From Thermoactinomyces sp. DSM 45891 (GTDB taxonomy: Bacteria > Bacillota > Bacilli > Thermoactinomycetales > Thermoactinomycetaceae), in assembly GCF_900119485.1 (NCBI RefSeq), contig NZ_FPJZ01000031.1, positions 1 to 15,975 on the forward strand: a stretch of 15,975 nucleotides of DNA, written 5' to 3'. The position numbers and the translations under genes were made by a program. Under the pieces are notes generated by a model that ran no database searches, was not told the DNA's origin, and saw only the letters and a program-made list of their open reading frames with translations. This document shows, piece after piece, positions 7,120 to 15,596 of the stretch. The first letter of the stretch is position 1. The number at the start of each line of letters is the position of its first letter.

Positions 7120-8226
7120 GTGGAAGAGAATCGAACTGAGTATGTGATGAAGGATATATTTGATTGCATGGAAGAAGGAGGGCATGAGCAAGTTACCTTT
7201 TTCCGCCATGATAAATCGGGATTACGTGCGATTGTAGCGATTCATGATTCTACTTTGGGTCCAGCCCTAGGTGGTTGTCGAATGATTCCCTACTCTTCTA
7301 CCCAAGAGGCACTTGATGATGTACTACAACTATCACGAGGGATGACTCATAAATGTGCCATAGCAGATGTGGATTTCGGTGGAGGGAAAATGGTGATCTT
7401 ACCTGATTCTTCTCATACTGAAAAGTCACCCGAGCTATTTCGAGCAGTGGGTCGATTTGTAGGGAGTTTACAAGGTCGATTTTATACTGGAACGGATATG
7501 GGCACTACTCCTGAAGACTTTATTCATGCGGCGAAAGAATCAAAATACATCGTAGGCCTACCCGAATATTACGGCGGGAGTGGAGACACTTCTATTTCTA
7601 CAGCGATGGGTGTCCTACAAGGCATGCGGGCGACGGCGGAGTATTTATATGGATCTGAGTCATTAGAGGGAAAAGTGATTGCCATTCAAGGAATCGGAAA
7701 AGTGGGTGCGAGACTTGCTGGTCTTCTATTGGCTGAAGGGGCCGAGTTAATCATCGCCGATGTACATCTCCCATCTTGTTTAATCATTCAACGGATGTCC
7801 CCGGAATCGGTTGAGATTACAACGACACATAAAATTTTAGAGACACCTTGTGACTTCTTGGTTCCTTGTGCCAGAGGCGGGATTGTGAACACTTCCAATA
7901 TACATCAATTTCGTTGTCGAGCAATTATCGGTTCGGCTAACAATCAGTTAGAAAATGATGAATGTGCCGATTTATTAGCCCAAAGAGAAATTTTATATGC
8001 CCCAGACTATTTGGTAAATGCAGGTGGTTTGATCCAAGTAGCAATGGAGATCTTACAGAAAACAAAAGAATGCGCGGAAGAAAAGGCTCGCTTTATTTAC
8101 GAGATGCTTCTTCAGGTATACAAACGTGCTGAACAACACCAGATCTCCACTTGTCAGGCTGCCAATGAAATTGTTGAGGAACGGTTAGAAAAAATAGCCG
8201 ATATTCGCAGAATTTATCTTGGATAG
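7120..8226 (+). CDS. pdh: Phenylalanine dehydrogenase (Glu/Leu/Phe/Val dehydrogenase family)
   Basis: NAD-dependent oxidative deamination of an L-amino acid, most likely phenylalanine to phenylpyruvate and ammonia. The 368 residues show GGCRMIPY near 50, GMTHK followed by DVDFGGGK (the catalytic-lysine segments), YTGTDMGTTPEDF around 125, the dinucleotide-binding IQGIGKVG near 190, GSANNQ, and PDYLVNAGGLIQVA. TGTDMGT and NAGGLIQ are the forms I recall from phenylalanine dehydrogenases; leucine dehydrogenases have AEDVGT and NAGGVINV. Overall it closely resembles, from memory, the T. intermedius enzyme. GTG at 7120 is chosen because GAGGTG lies 8 nt upstream; the ATG at 7147 has no ribosome binding site. 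The E1-alpha start follows 28 nt after the stop, so it is probably co-transcribed with the 2-oxoacid dehydrogenase genes. Leucine or broad specificity is the alternative. The symbol must not be confused with pyruvate dehydrogenase. Confidence 0.85.
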   Translation: MEENRTEYVMKDIFDCMEEGGHEQVTFFRHDKSGLRAIVAIHDSTLGPALGGCRMIPYSSTQEALDDVLQLSRGMTHKCAIADVDFGGGKMVILPDSSHTEKSPELFRAVGRFVGSLQGRFYTGTDMGTTPEDFIHAAKESKYIVGLPEYYGGSGDTSISTAMGVLQGMRATAEYLYGSESLEGKVIAIQGIGKVGARLAGLLLAEGAELIIADVHLPSCLIIQRMSPESVEITTTHKILETPCDFLVPCARGGIVNTSNIHQFRCRAIIGSANNQLENDECADLLAQREILYAPDYLVNAGGLIQVAMEILQKTKECAEEKARFIYEMLLQVYKRAEQHQISTCQAANEIVEERLEKIADIRRIYLG

Positions 8227-8254
8227 TCATAGACATAAGTGGGGGGAGATAACT

Positions 8255-9313
8255 TTGATTCAGTGGGTAACACCAAAAGGAAAGTTGACTAAACAGGGCT
8301 TACAGCATTGGTCAAAATTCTCTAGCGATGAAAAAAGAGAATGGCTTCGCTTTATGATACTGGCTCGCCAATTTGATCGTCGCGCGATTTTATTACAACG
8401 GCAAGGGAGGATCGGAACGTACGCCCCGTTAGAAGGACAAGAAGCGGCACAGATAGGAAGTGCGATGGCACTCCATCCGATGGATTGGGTCTTTCCTAGC
8501 TATAGAGAGCACGGGGTTGCACTAAAAGTAGGGATGCCGATTTCACAGGTATTTCTCTATTGGATGGGCAGAGTAGAAGGTTGTAGGCCGCCAGAAGGGG
8601 TCAGATTGATGCCTCCAACAGTGCCAATTGCCACACAGATTCCTCAAGCAGTAGGCGCAGCTTGGGCGAGTAAGCTAAGGAAGGAAACATTTGTCTCAGT
8701 TGCCTATTTTGGCGATGGCGCTACATCAGAGGGAGACTTTCATGAAGGATTAAACTTCGCTGGTGTATTTAAATTACCTGTCATCTTCTTTTGCCAAAAC
8801 AATGGATATGCGATCAGCGTTCCCTTTAGCCGTCAATCTGCTAGTCCAACGATTGCTGAGCGAGCGAAAGCATACCGAATTCCAGGCGTTCTTGTAGATG
8901 GAAATGATGTGTTTGCCGTACGAGGTGTAATGGAAGAAGCGATTACAAGGGCCCGTAACGGGGATGGCCCTACTCTTATTGAAGCAGTGACGTATCGCAA
9001 AGGTTCTCATACGACGGCCGATGATGCTACCCGATATCGTTCCTCAGATGAGGTGAAAGAATGGATTGAAGAGAGAGACCCGGTTGAAAGATGGAAAACC
9101 TGTCTCTTGCATGAAGGACTAATTAGCCTCGAAGAGATCGAAAGTTGGCATCAGCACTGCGATGAACAGGTTGACCAAGGAATTAGAGAAGCCGAATCCT
9201 CCACACCTGCACGAGCCACTCATCTGTTCGAACACGTTTATCACCAAGTATCTCGAAAATTAATGAGGCAAAAAACAGAATGTGAAACGAGGGAAATACC
9301 ATGGCTCAACTAA
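8255..9313 (+). CDS. 2-oxoacid dehydrogenase E1 component, alpha subunit
   Basis: Thiamin-diphosphate subunit that decarboxylates a 2-oxoacid and passes the acyl group to lipoyl-E2. The 352 residues include RQGRIGTYAPLEGQEAAQIG near 49-68, the thiamin-diphosphate motif GDGATSEGD at 153-161 ending in QNNGYAIS at 181-188, and the phosphorylation-loop segment SHTTADDATRYR at 251-262 with the active-site His252. It is of the pyruvate/branched-chain E1-alpha type; sequence alone does not fix the substrate. TTG at 8255 is preferred to TTG 8219 because GGGGGGAG lies 6 nt before it. The 3' end overlaps the E1-beta start by 13 nt. Its place behind phenylalanine dehydrogenase suggests phenylpyruvate or another amino-acid-derived 2-oxoacid. 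Confidence 0.9.
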   Translation: MIQWVTPKGKLTKQGLQHWSKFSSDEKREWLRFMILARQFDRRAILLQRQGRIGTYAPLEGQEAAQIGSAMALHPMDWVFPSYREHGVALKVGMPISQVFLYWMGRVEGCRPPEGVRLMPPTVPIATQIPQAVGAAWASKLRKETFVSVAYFGDGATSEGDFHEGLNFAGVFKLPVIFFCQNNGYAISVPFSRQSASPTIAERAKAYRIPGVLVDGNDVFAVRGVMEEAITRARNGDGPTLIEAVTYRKGSHTTADDATRYRSSDEVKEWIEERDPVERWKTCLLHEGLISLEEIESWHQHCDEQVDQGIREAESSTPARATHLFEHVYHQVSRKLMRQKTECETREIPWLN

Positions 9314-10287
9314 CGATGGTACAAGCGATTTGTGATGCTTTGCAAGTTGCTCTTGAGGAGATGCCAGAGGTACTGCTCTTGGGGGAGGATATCGGGAAAA
9401 ATGGTGGTGTATTTCGTGCTACGGATGGTTTATGGGAGCAATTTGGCGATGAGAGAGTGATCGATACCCCTCTTGCAGAAGCGGGAATCATCGGTAGTTC
9501 AATTGGCTTAGCGGTAAATGGCTTTAAACCCGTTGTAGAGGTCCAGTTTCTTACTTTTATCTATCCAGCTTTTGAACAGATTATCTCGCATATTGCGAGG
9601 CTTCATACCCGAACGCAAGGAGCATTTCCTAACTCTATCGTGATTCGAGCTCCTTATGGTGGTGGAATTCGTGCACCTGAACTCCATTCCGATTCCACAG
9701 AGACCTTTTTTGTCCATACTCCAGGATTAAAAGTAGTTGTTCCCTCTACGCCTAGTGATGCAAAGGGACTTTTGCTAGCGGCGATTAAACAACCAGATCC
9801 CGTTATTTTTCTAGAGCCAATGAAGTTATACCGTGCCTTTAAAGAAGATGTTCCTACTGGTTGGTATGAGATCCCTTTAGGCACAGCTCGATTGATGCAA
9901 ACTGGAACGGATGTAACGATCCTAGCGTGGGGAGCAATGGTTCCGATCGCGATGCAGGGAGCAAGTGAGTGTGAAAAAAGTGGCATCTCCTGTGAGGTGA
10001 TCGATCTTCGAACGCTAGATCCCGTAGATGAAGAGATGATTATTCAATCGGTTATTAAAACAGGGCGGGTTGTTATGGTTCAAGAAGCGCCTCGTACGCT
10101 GGGTCTTGGTTCTGAATTGATGGCGATGATTCAAGAGCAGGCTTTTTACTCCTTGGAAGCACCGATGATTCGGGTAACCAGCTATGATGTGCCCGTGCCG
10201 ATGTATGCCCTAGAAGACGAATTTCGACCAACGGCTGAGAAAGTTGCCCAAGCAGTATACAAAGTGGTTCAAGAGGGAGGGAAATAA
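9301..10287 (+). CDS. 2-oxoacid dehydrogenase E1 component, beta subunit
   Basis: Partner of E1-alpha in the alpha2-beta2 decarboxylase; 328 residues, the normal length. It has the transketolase pyrimidine-binding domain with LLGEDIGKNGGVFRAT at 26-41, DTPLAEAGIIG at 55-65 with the cofactor-activating Glu60, and RAPYGGGIRAPELHS at 116-130 with the conserved His129. The C-terminal transketolase domain follows (TILAWGAM, EVIDLRTLDP, VQEAP). The ATG at 9301 lies inside the E1-alpha gene with GAGGGA 6 nt upstream, so the two subunits are translationally coupled. The stop is 2 nt before the E2 start. Confidence 0.92.
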   Translation: MAQLTMVQAICDALQVALEEMPEVLLLGEDIGKNGGVFRATDGLWEQFGDERVIDTPLAEAGIIGSSIGLAVNGFKPVVEVQFLTFIYPAFEQIISHIARLHTRTQGAFPNSIVIRAPYGGGIRAPELHSDSTETFFVHTPGLKVVVPSTPSDAKGLLLAAIKQPDPVIFLEPMKLYRAFKEDVPTGWYEIPLGTARLMQTGTDVTILAWGAMVPIAMQGASECEKSGISCEVIDLRTLDPVDEEMIIQSVIKTGRVVMVQEAPRTLGLGSELMAMIQEQAFYSLEAPMIRVTSYDVPVPMYALEDEFRPTAEKVAQAVYKVVQEGGK

Positions 10288-10289
10288 AA

Positions 10290-11543
10290 TTGATTCCATT
10301 CCGATTGCCAGATATAGGCGAGGGTGTGACAGAGGCTGAGATTGTAAAGTGGCTTGTACAAGAAGGAGAAATCGTGTCGCAAGATCAAGCCGTAGTTGAA
10401 GTACAAACAGATAAGGCGGTTGTCGAACTACCTTCTCCTCAAGCAGGGCGCGTTTGCCGGTTATATGGTGAGGGAAATGAGACGGTGAAAGTGGGAGAAG
10501 CTTTATTTTATATCGATTCGGCTACGCAGCAGGATGACACGGATCGCATACAGGAAACTGATATCCAAGAATCATCCTTTTCAAATCAAAAGTCTACACG
10601 ACCATTATCCCCAAAAGCATTAGCCTCACCCGCAGTAAGAAAACAAGCCCGACAATTAGGAATAGATTTAGCTCGTATTAAAGGTTCAGGTCCGGGAGGC
10701 AGGGTTTTAAAAAGTGACCTAGAACGACAGCTAAATACTGCATCTTCCCCCATTCAAGCTACTCAAGCAGAAGAATTTCACGATACCCCTATTTTAAGTT
10801 CCAGCCTATCTAATTTCACTAACCAAGCCATCCATCCATCCGAAACGGAAATCGTTCAAATACCTCTAACACCCATTCGAAAAGTCATTTCCAGAAGACT
10901 ACTTTTATCTACTACTACCAAACCACATGCTACCCACTTTGATCAATTAGATGTTTCTGGATTAGTGAGATGGAGAGCCCGATCAGCCCAATTAAATGGC
11001 TCAAAGATTTCGTACACAGCCATTTTGCTCAAAATGATTTCTTGTGTTTTGAAAAAATACCCAATATGGAACGCCCATTTTAATGAAGAGGAGCAAATGA
11101 TCTATCAACACTCATCCGTTCACATCGGAGTCGCGACCGATACGCCACAAGGATTACTGGTCCCGGTTATAAAGGAGATCGGACAGAAAAAGCTGAATGA
11201 CATCTCCATTGAATTACAAGACCTCATCACTTTGGCACGCACGGGAAAGCTGGGACCCAATAAAATGACTGGGAGTACCTTTACGATAAGTAACGCAGGT
11301 GTATTAGGAGGAGAGTGGGCCACACCCATTATCCAATCACCTGAAATCGGAGTTTTAGCGATTCATCCCATTCGGCAACTCCCCATTGTAAATGAATCAG
11401 GTGAATTGGCTGTTGGTTGGAGAATGAACGTATCACTTAGTTTTGATCATCGTGTTGTAGATGGTGCGGATGCGATTCGCTTTACGGAGGCATTACAAAC
11501 CTTCACCCAAGACCCTAGCAACATGCTAGTTATGTTAGCTTAA
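10290..11543 (+). CDS. 2-oxoacid dehydrogenase E2 component (dihydrolipoyl acyltransferase)
   Basis: Core acyltransferase that moves the acyl group from lipoamide to CoA; 417 residues. One lipoyl domain (1-77) carries the lipoylated Lys42 in QTDKAVVE. A linker leads to a peripheral-subunit-binding domain at about 112-147 (SPAVRKQARQLGIDL, GSGPGGRVLKSDL). A second linker is followed by the catalytic domain from about 188, ending with FDHRVVDGADA at 385-395; His387 and Asp391 are the catalytic pair. The start is TTG at 10290 with AGGGAGGG 8 nt upstream. The catalytic-domain motif SNAGVLGGEWATPII is of the branched-chain/pyruvate type. No E3 gene follows; the operon ends at a strong terminator, so dihydrolipoyl dehydrogenase must come from elsewhere. 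Confidence 0.92.
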   Translation: MIPFRLPDIGEGVTEAEIVKWLVQEGEIVSQDQAVVEVQTDKAVVELPSPQAGRVCRLYGEGNETVKVGEALFYIDSATQQDDTDRIQETDIQESSFSNQKSTRPLSPKALASPAVRKQARQLGIDLARIKGSGPGGRVLKSDLERQLNTASSPIQATQAEEFHDTPILSSSLSNFTNQAIHPSETEIVQIPLTPIRKVISRRLLLSTTTKPHATHFDQLDVSGLVRWRARSAQLNGSKISYTAILLKMISCVLKKYPIWNAHFNEEEQMIYQHSSVHIGVATDTPQGLLVPVIKEIGQKKLNDISIELQDLITLARTGKLGPNKMTGSTFTISNAGVLGGEWATPIIQSPEIGVLAIHPIRQLPIVNESGELAVGWRMNVSLSFDHRVVDGADAIRFTEALQTFTQDPSNMLVMLA

Positions 11544-11553
11544 CCAAGCTGAG

Positions 11554-11586
11554 TAGAAGGGAGAAAAAACCCTTCTATTTTTATTT
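11554..11586 (+). terminator. Rho-independent terminator after the E2 gene
   Basis: TAGAAGGG (11554-11561) and CCCTTCTA (11570-11577) form a perfect 8-bp stem with an A-rich 8-nt loop, followed by tttttattt. It begins 10 nt after the E2 stop. Confidence 0.93.
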
Positions 11587-11639
11587 ACTCATTTTTCGAA
11601 TTTCATCCAAATGAATAGATGTATGCGGTTAAAAGATAA

Positions 11640-11668
11640 TTGATTTTTAAAAAATATTATGCAATAAT
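11640..11668 (+). promoter_or_regulatory. Possible sigma-A promoter for the MFS gene
   Basis: TTGATT (11640-11645), a 17-bp spacer and AATAAT (11663-11668) match sigma-A hexamers reasonably. The whole stretch 11587-11760 is so AT-rich that chance matches are likely. Nothing else is recognised in this interval. Confidence 0.3.
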
Positions 11669-11760
11669 AAATAAAAAATATTTTTTTAATATATCATATA
11701 AAAATATGCTTAACCATGATAAATATTTTCTTACAAAATAAAGGGATTGAGAGAAAATTT

Positions 11761-13005
11761 ATGAGAACGCAGCTTTCATTAGAGGCTAAAAAAATTTTAT
11801 TTTCTGTTTTTCTGACTAATATTGGCAACGGCACACATACCATTGCAATGAGTTTGCTAATGTACAGAAATACGGGTTCTGTCGTAGCCTTTGGTTTTGT
11901 CATTATATTTGAACATTTAGTCTCTTTTCTGTTGCAATTTATAGCGGGTTCAATGGTAGATCGTGGAAACCCAAAGTGGATATGTGTGATATGTGATGTA
12001 GGGAGAGGGATCACTATCATCGTGATTGCGGCCGCGATGAGCTTGACGGATCAATGGTTTTATTATGTCATCGCTCTTACGTTGGTGATTAATATATGCA
12101 AACCTTTTTATCAATCTGCTACATTTAGTATCATACCTAATTTGTGCAAAGGCGAAAGCTTGCAAAAATTTAATGCAATGGTAGGCACTAGCTCTCAGCT
12201 TGGAACGATCATTGGAACTGTTTCAGCTGCTCCACTCATTGCATTTATGGATACCAGTTTTGTCATTTTGATTAATGGTGTTACCTATGTCTTAGCTGGA
12301 CTAGCCATTGCGTGGGCAGTCATTCCTAAAATTGAGACAAAAGAGTCTATTGAGACGGATATTTGGATTGGAAATCTGTGGAGAGATTGGAAAGAAGTTT
12401 TCTACTTGCTCAAACGTGAAACATCTCTTTGGCTTCATTCCCTCATATCAGCTACTGACTTTCTAGTCATTATGTTTTTTAATTTGACCCTCGTACCGAT
12501 GGTGACTAAGAAGTTTCAAGAGAACTATTTTTGGCTGTCTGCATTTGAATTTAGCTTCGCCGCTGGAGCGATTGTTACTTCGCTATTCACGACGCGAATT
12601 ATTCGGAGGGTGGGAACAACAAGACTGTCTTTTATGGGGATTATCATGCAAGGAGTATTACTCTTGCTATACGCTTTCGTGGATCACTGGCTGGCGATTA
12701 TGATCATTAGTTTCTGTTTAGCTTCTTGGAATGTGCTTTCGATTGTTGTAATGCTTAGCACATTGCAGCAACGCTGTGTCGGACCTATTCGGGGGCGAAT
12801 ATCGTCACTTCGGCAGTTTTCGGTATTATTTTTAACCAGTATCTTGGTTCCTCTGGTCAGTTATGGTACCGATCAATCCCTGTCAACGGGATATTTTCTA
12901 GCAGGTACTGTGTGCTTACTAATGGGAGTGGGTGTCTGGGTTTTGAGACATCCCAAGCTGTTTGGAGAGAACTTATTCCATAAAAAAATAAAATCTGATC
13001 CGTAA
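11761..13005 (+). CDS. MFS transporter (12-TM exporter type)
   Basis: A 414-residue polytopic membrane protein with about twelve hydrophobic segments in two halves separated by a charged central loop near residues 200-225 (IPKIETKESIETD). The loop between TM2 and TM3 reads AGSMVDRGNPKW (62-73), the degenerate motif A with Asp67-Arg68 typical of EntS-like and macrolide-efflux-like major facilitator proteins. The substrate cannot be read from the sequence. The ATG at 11761 has TTGAGAG 7 nt upstream and gives the usual N terminus; an in-frame ATG at 11716 has no ribosome binding site. The gene stands alone between two terminators, so its context gives no functional hint. Confidence 0.82.
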   Translation: MRTQLSLEAKKILFSVFLTNIGNGTHTIAMSLLMYRNTGSVVAFGFVIIFEHLVSFLLQFIAGSMVDRGNPKWICVICDVGRGITIIVIAAAMSLTDQWFYYVIALTLVINICKPFYQSATFSIIPNLCKGESLQKFNAMVGTSSQLGTIIGTVSAAPLIAFMDTSFVILINGVTYVLAGLAIAWAVIPKIETKESIETDIWIGNLWRDWKEVFYLLKRETSLWLHSLISATDFLVIMFFNLTLVPMVTKKFQENYFWLSAFEFSFAAGAIVTSLFTTRIIRRVGTTRLSFMGIIMQGVLLLLYAFVDHWLAIMIISFCLASWNVLSIVVMLSTLQQRCVGPIRGRISSLRQFSVLFLTSILVPLVSYGTDQSLSTGYFLAGTVCLLMGVGVWVLRHPKLFGENLFHKKIKSDP

Positions 13006-13012
13006 ACAGATG

Positions 13013-13040
13013 AGCCAACGGGGATGTAGTTGGCTTTTTT
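13013..13040 (+). terminator. Rho-independent terminator after the MFS gene
   Basis: AGCCAAC (13013-13019) and GTTGGCT (13029-13035) form a perfect 7-bp stem with a 9-nt loop and run directly into T residues through 13040. Confidence 0.9.
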
Positions 13041-13117
13041 GCTGTTTATTTGTATATCACAGCGACCTATATCGCATAATATCAGCAAATTGGAACGATT
13101 AAATGAGGTTGGATGTT

Positions 13118-14461
13118 ATGGATACAGTTACGTTAGCTCGTGCATTTTTCGGAACTTCTCTTGCCTTTCATATTATCTTTGCAACATTGGGCATCGGTTT
13201 ATCGTTTATGGTTTTCCTAGCTGAAGTACTTCATCTATGGAAAAAGGATAACGATTACTTTATCATGGCGAAGCGATGGACAAAGGCGATTGCCATCTTA
13301 CTGGGTGTTGCCATACCTAGTGGTACCATTGTAGGGGTGCAACTTTCCTTACTTTGGCCAGGATTTATGAAAATAGTAGGTCAAGTAATTGCAGTTCCGT
13401 TTAAAATCGAGATCTTTGCTTTCTTTTTGGAGGCACTCGCATTATCTATTTATGTGTATGCTGCAGATCGTTTGCGCCCCGTGACAAGAATCTTCTCTGT
13501 ATTCTTAGTCGCGGTAGGTGCTACTGCTTCCGCTGTTTTAATTACATCGGCGAATACATGGATGAATACACCTGCTGGATTTCAGATGAGACCAGATGGA
13601 ACGATTACCAACGTAGATCCATGGAAGGCGTTTTTCAATCCTACCTTCTGGAGCACCTCGTACCATGTAGTGGTTACGGCTCTGATGACAGGAGGGTTTG
13701 CGATTGTCTCCATTGCCGCTTATAAGTGGTTGAAGCAGCGGAATGATTCAAAAGAATCTATGATCCATCGAAAGGCATTGGTGCTTTCACTCGTAGTTGC
13801 CTTACTCTTTTCCTTTCTAACTGCTTTAAGTGGACACACATCCGCCCAAATGCTCCATCTCCATAACCCAGCCAAACTTGCCGCGGCTGAAGGATTATTT
13901 GAGACCCAAAAATACGCACCCCTTGCAGTTGGAGGATATGTGGACCCTGAAACCCATAAAGTGAAGTTTGGAGTAGAAGTTCCGTTTCTATTAAGTTGGT
14001 TGGCCGCGGGGCGTTTTGACACCGAAGTGAAAGGGTTATATGAATTTCCTCAAGATACATGGCCGCCGTTTTATACTCATTTATTGTTCAATGTCATGGT
14101 TGGATTAGGAACATTATTACTTATGATTGCGGCAATCGGGTTGTATATGTACTGGAGGAGAATGATACGAAGAGGAGATCCCTACCCTAGATGGCTCTTA
14201 TGGATCCTTGCTCTTACAGGGCCTTTGTCTATACTTTCAATTGAGTTTGGATGGATTTTTAGTTGTAGTGGAAGGCAACCTTGGACGATTTATGGGATTC
14301 AACGAACCAGTGAAGCAGCAACTACAGCACCACATCTAGGAATCTTATTCTTCATGTTTGGTGCTGTGTATTTGTTCCTAGCAGTTCTCGTCGTGATTGT
14401 CATGAAATCCTATTTTCATAGAAATCCAATTCAAAAGGATATTGAGCGATATCTATCATAG
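13118..14461 (+). CDS. cydA: Cytochrome bd-type quinol oxidase subunit I (short Q-loop, YthA-like)
   Basis: Heme-bearing subunit that oxidises quinol and reduces O2 in the membrane; 447 residues with about nine TM helices. Conserved positions are His18 (high-spin heme ligand, E. coli His19), His183 and Met327 (heme b558 ligands, E. coli His186 and Met393), Glu98 and Glu105 in TM3, the Q-loop pair Lys253 and Glu258 in AKLAAAEGLFET, Glu376, and GRQPW at 385-389. The protein is shorter than E. coli CydA (522), fitting a short Q-loop. The EFQFGTNW segment of E. coli is not conserved (here VQLSLLW). Glu98 and Glu105 are 7 residues apart instead of 8. ATG 13118 has GAGG 9 nt upstream and yields MDTVTLAR; ATG 13103 is less likely. 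It forms an operon with cydB. Confidence 0.92.
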   Translation: MDTVTLARAFFGTSLAFHIIFATLGIGLSFMVFLAEVLHLWKKDNDYFIMAKRWTKAIAILLGVAIPSGTIVGVQLSLLWPGFMKIVGQVIAVPFKIEIFAFFLEALALSIYVYAADRLRPVTRIFSVFLVAVGATASAVLITSANTWMNTPAGFQMRPDGTITNVDPWKAFFNPTFWSTSYHVVVTALMTGGFAIVSIAAYKWLKQRNDSKESMIHRKALVLSLVVALLFSFLTALSGHTSAQMLHLHNPAKLAAAEGLFETQKYAPLAVGGYVDPETHKVKFGVEVPFLLSWLAAGRFDTEVKGLYEFPQDTWPPFYTHLLFNVMVGLGTLLLMIAAIGLYMYWRRMIRRGDPYPRWLLWILALTGPLSILSIEFGWIFSCSGRQPWTIYGIQRTSEAATTAPHLGILFFMFGAVYLFLAVLVVIVMKSYFHRNPIQKDIERYLS

Positions 14462-14486
14462 ATGAAGACCAAGGAGGAGTATGTAC

Positions 14487-15512
14487 ATGATAGAGCCGAA
14501 AATTGCCATTTTAGTAATTTGGATCTTAGTTTTTATCTATAGTATTGCAGGTTCGATTGACTTTGGTGCTAGCTTTTGGGCCATGATCTATACAAAAAAA
14601 AATACGCAGTCAAGTGAAATTGCGAATCGATTTCTCTCCCCCACTTGGGAGATTAACAATACAATCTTAGTATTGCTGGTTGTGGCAGTTGTCGGATTCT
14701 TCCCGCAAGCGGCTTTTACGTTTGGAACTGTTTTGCTTGTACCAGTAAGTTTAATCCTATTACTCATTTTGCTTCGAAGTTCCTTTATGGTATTTGCCTA
14801 TTCTGTACAGGGCTATAGCCGAACCTTGCGCACCGTGTCTGGTTTAACAGGCGTATTAGTGCCGGCTTTATTAATTAGTGCTCTCCCAGTGACTGAAGGC
14901 GGTTTTGTTCATATAGGCCCTCGAGGACCTGAGTTAGATTTCGGGATTTTTTTCTCGAGCCCATCGGTTTATATGTACATGTTATTTGGACTTACTTCTG
15001 AGTTATTCTTGTCCTCCTTGTTTTTGGCGGACTACTCAAAAGAAAGCAATGATCAGAGAGCTTATAAAGTTTATAGACGGAATGCAATCTTATTTGGACC
15101 TATCACGTTAGTAGTGGCAGTTGTTACACTATTATCTTTTAGGCCAGAAGCAAGCTGGCTACTTAGCAACATCAGTCGTTATCAGAATTGGTTTGTGCTC
15201 TCTATTATCATGTTCGTTATCGGCTATTCGGCGTTATGGTGGAGCGACCGAGGGAAAAAGCTAGAGGGCAAGCCGAGGATTGCTGTTATCTTTGTGATTC
15301 TTCAATATGGGATTGCTACTTTTGCATATGGCACCTCGCATCTTCCGTACATTGTGTATCCGTATCTCACAGTGGGGGATGCTTTTACTAATATTAATAC
15401 CTTCTACTCCTTGTTAAATGTGCTTGGTTTGGGGCTCGCAATCCTGCTTCCTGGTTTCATTGTTTTCTGGGCTTTATTCTTAAAGGACAAGAGATATCTA
15501 CAAAGGAAATAG
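14487..15512 (+). CDS. cydB: Cytochrome bd-type quinol oxidase subunit II
   Basis: Structural partner of CydA; 341 residues and about eight TM helices. The first helix ends in SIDFGASFWA with Asp25 in the place of the E. coli DGFDLG aspartate. A conserved polar loop follows (LSPTWEINNTIL, the CydB W-E-xNxx-L segment), then four-helix bundles with RSSFMVFAYS and a C-terminal YPYLTVGDAFTNINTFYS loop typical of CydB. The ATG at 14487 is chosen over 14481 because AGGAGG at 14472-14477 lies 9 nt before it, against 3 nt for the earlier ATG. It starts 25 nt after cydA. The cydCD genes for heme delivery are absent. Downstream lies the rRNA promoter. Confidence 0.9.
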   Translation: MIEPKIAILVIWILVFIYSIAGSIDFGASFWAMIYTKKNTQSSEIANRFLSPTWEINNTILVLLVVAVVGFFPQAAFTFGTVLLVPVSLILLLILLRSSFMVFAYSVQGYSRTLRTVSGLTGVLVPALLISALPVTEGGFVHIGPRGPELDFGIFFSSPSVYMYMLFGLTSELFLSSLFLADYSKESNDQRAYKVYRRNAILFGPITLVVAVVTLLSFRPEASWLLSNISRYQNWFVLSIIMFVIGYSALWWSDRGKKLEGKPRIAVIFVILQYGIATFAYGTSHLPYIVYPYLTVGDAFTNINTFYSLLNVLGLGLAILLPGFIVFWALFLKDKRYLQRK

Positions 15513-15550
15513 AGACTCGCCTGCTTTTTACATTTGGAGTTTATTTTTTT
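15513..15550 (+). terminator. Possible terminator after cydB
   Basis: AGACTC (15513-15518) can pair with GAGTTT (15537-15542) with one G-U pair and an 18-nt loop, followed by a run of T residues to 15550. The stem is weak, so cydAB transcripts might continue into the rRNA leader. Confidence 0.35.
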
Positions 15551-15561
15551 AAAAATAGTTG

Positions 15562-15590
15562 TTGACGATTTGTGTGTGGCATGATACATT
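15562..15590 (+). promoter_or_regulatory. Sigma-A promoter of the 23S rRNA unit
   Basis: TTGACG (15562-15567), a 17-bp spacer and TACATT (15585-15590), with a TG at 15582-15583 making an extended -10. The predicted start is near 15597. It lies after cydB and 165 nt before the mature 23S 5' end, so it can drive the rRNA gene without an upstream 16S gene. Confidence 0.65.
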
Positions 15591-15596
15591 ATTACA

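Noticed and set aside
11673..11686. 14-bp perfect palindrome AAAAAATATTTTTT upstream of the MFS gene
   Set aside because: Pure A/T run in a very AT-rich spacer; such palindromes arise by chance and no second copy or flanking motif supports an operator.
13050..13062. TTGTATATCACAG before cydA as a possible Rex or FNR site
   Set aside because: Only one half resembles the TTGTGA/TCACAA pattern and the spacing is too short for a full Rex or FNR palindrome.
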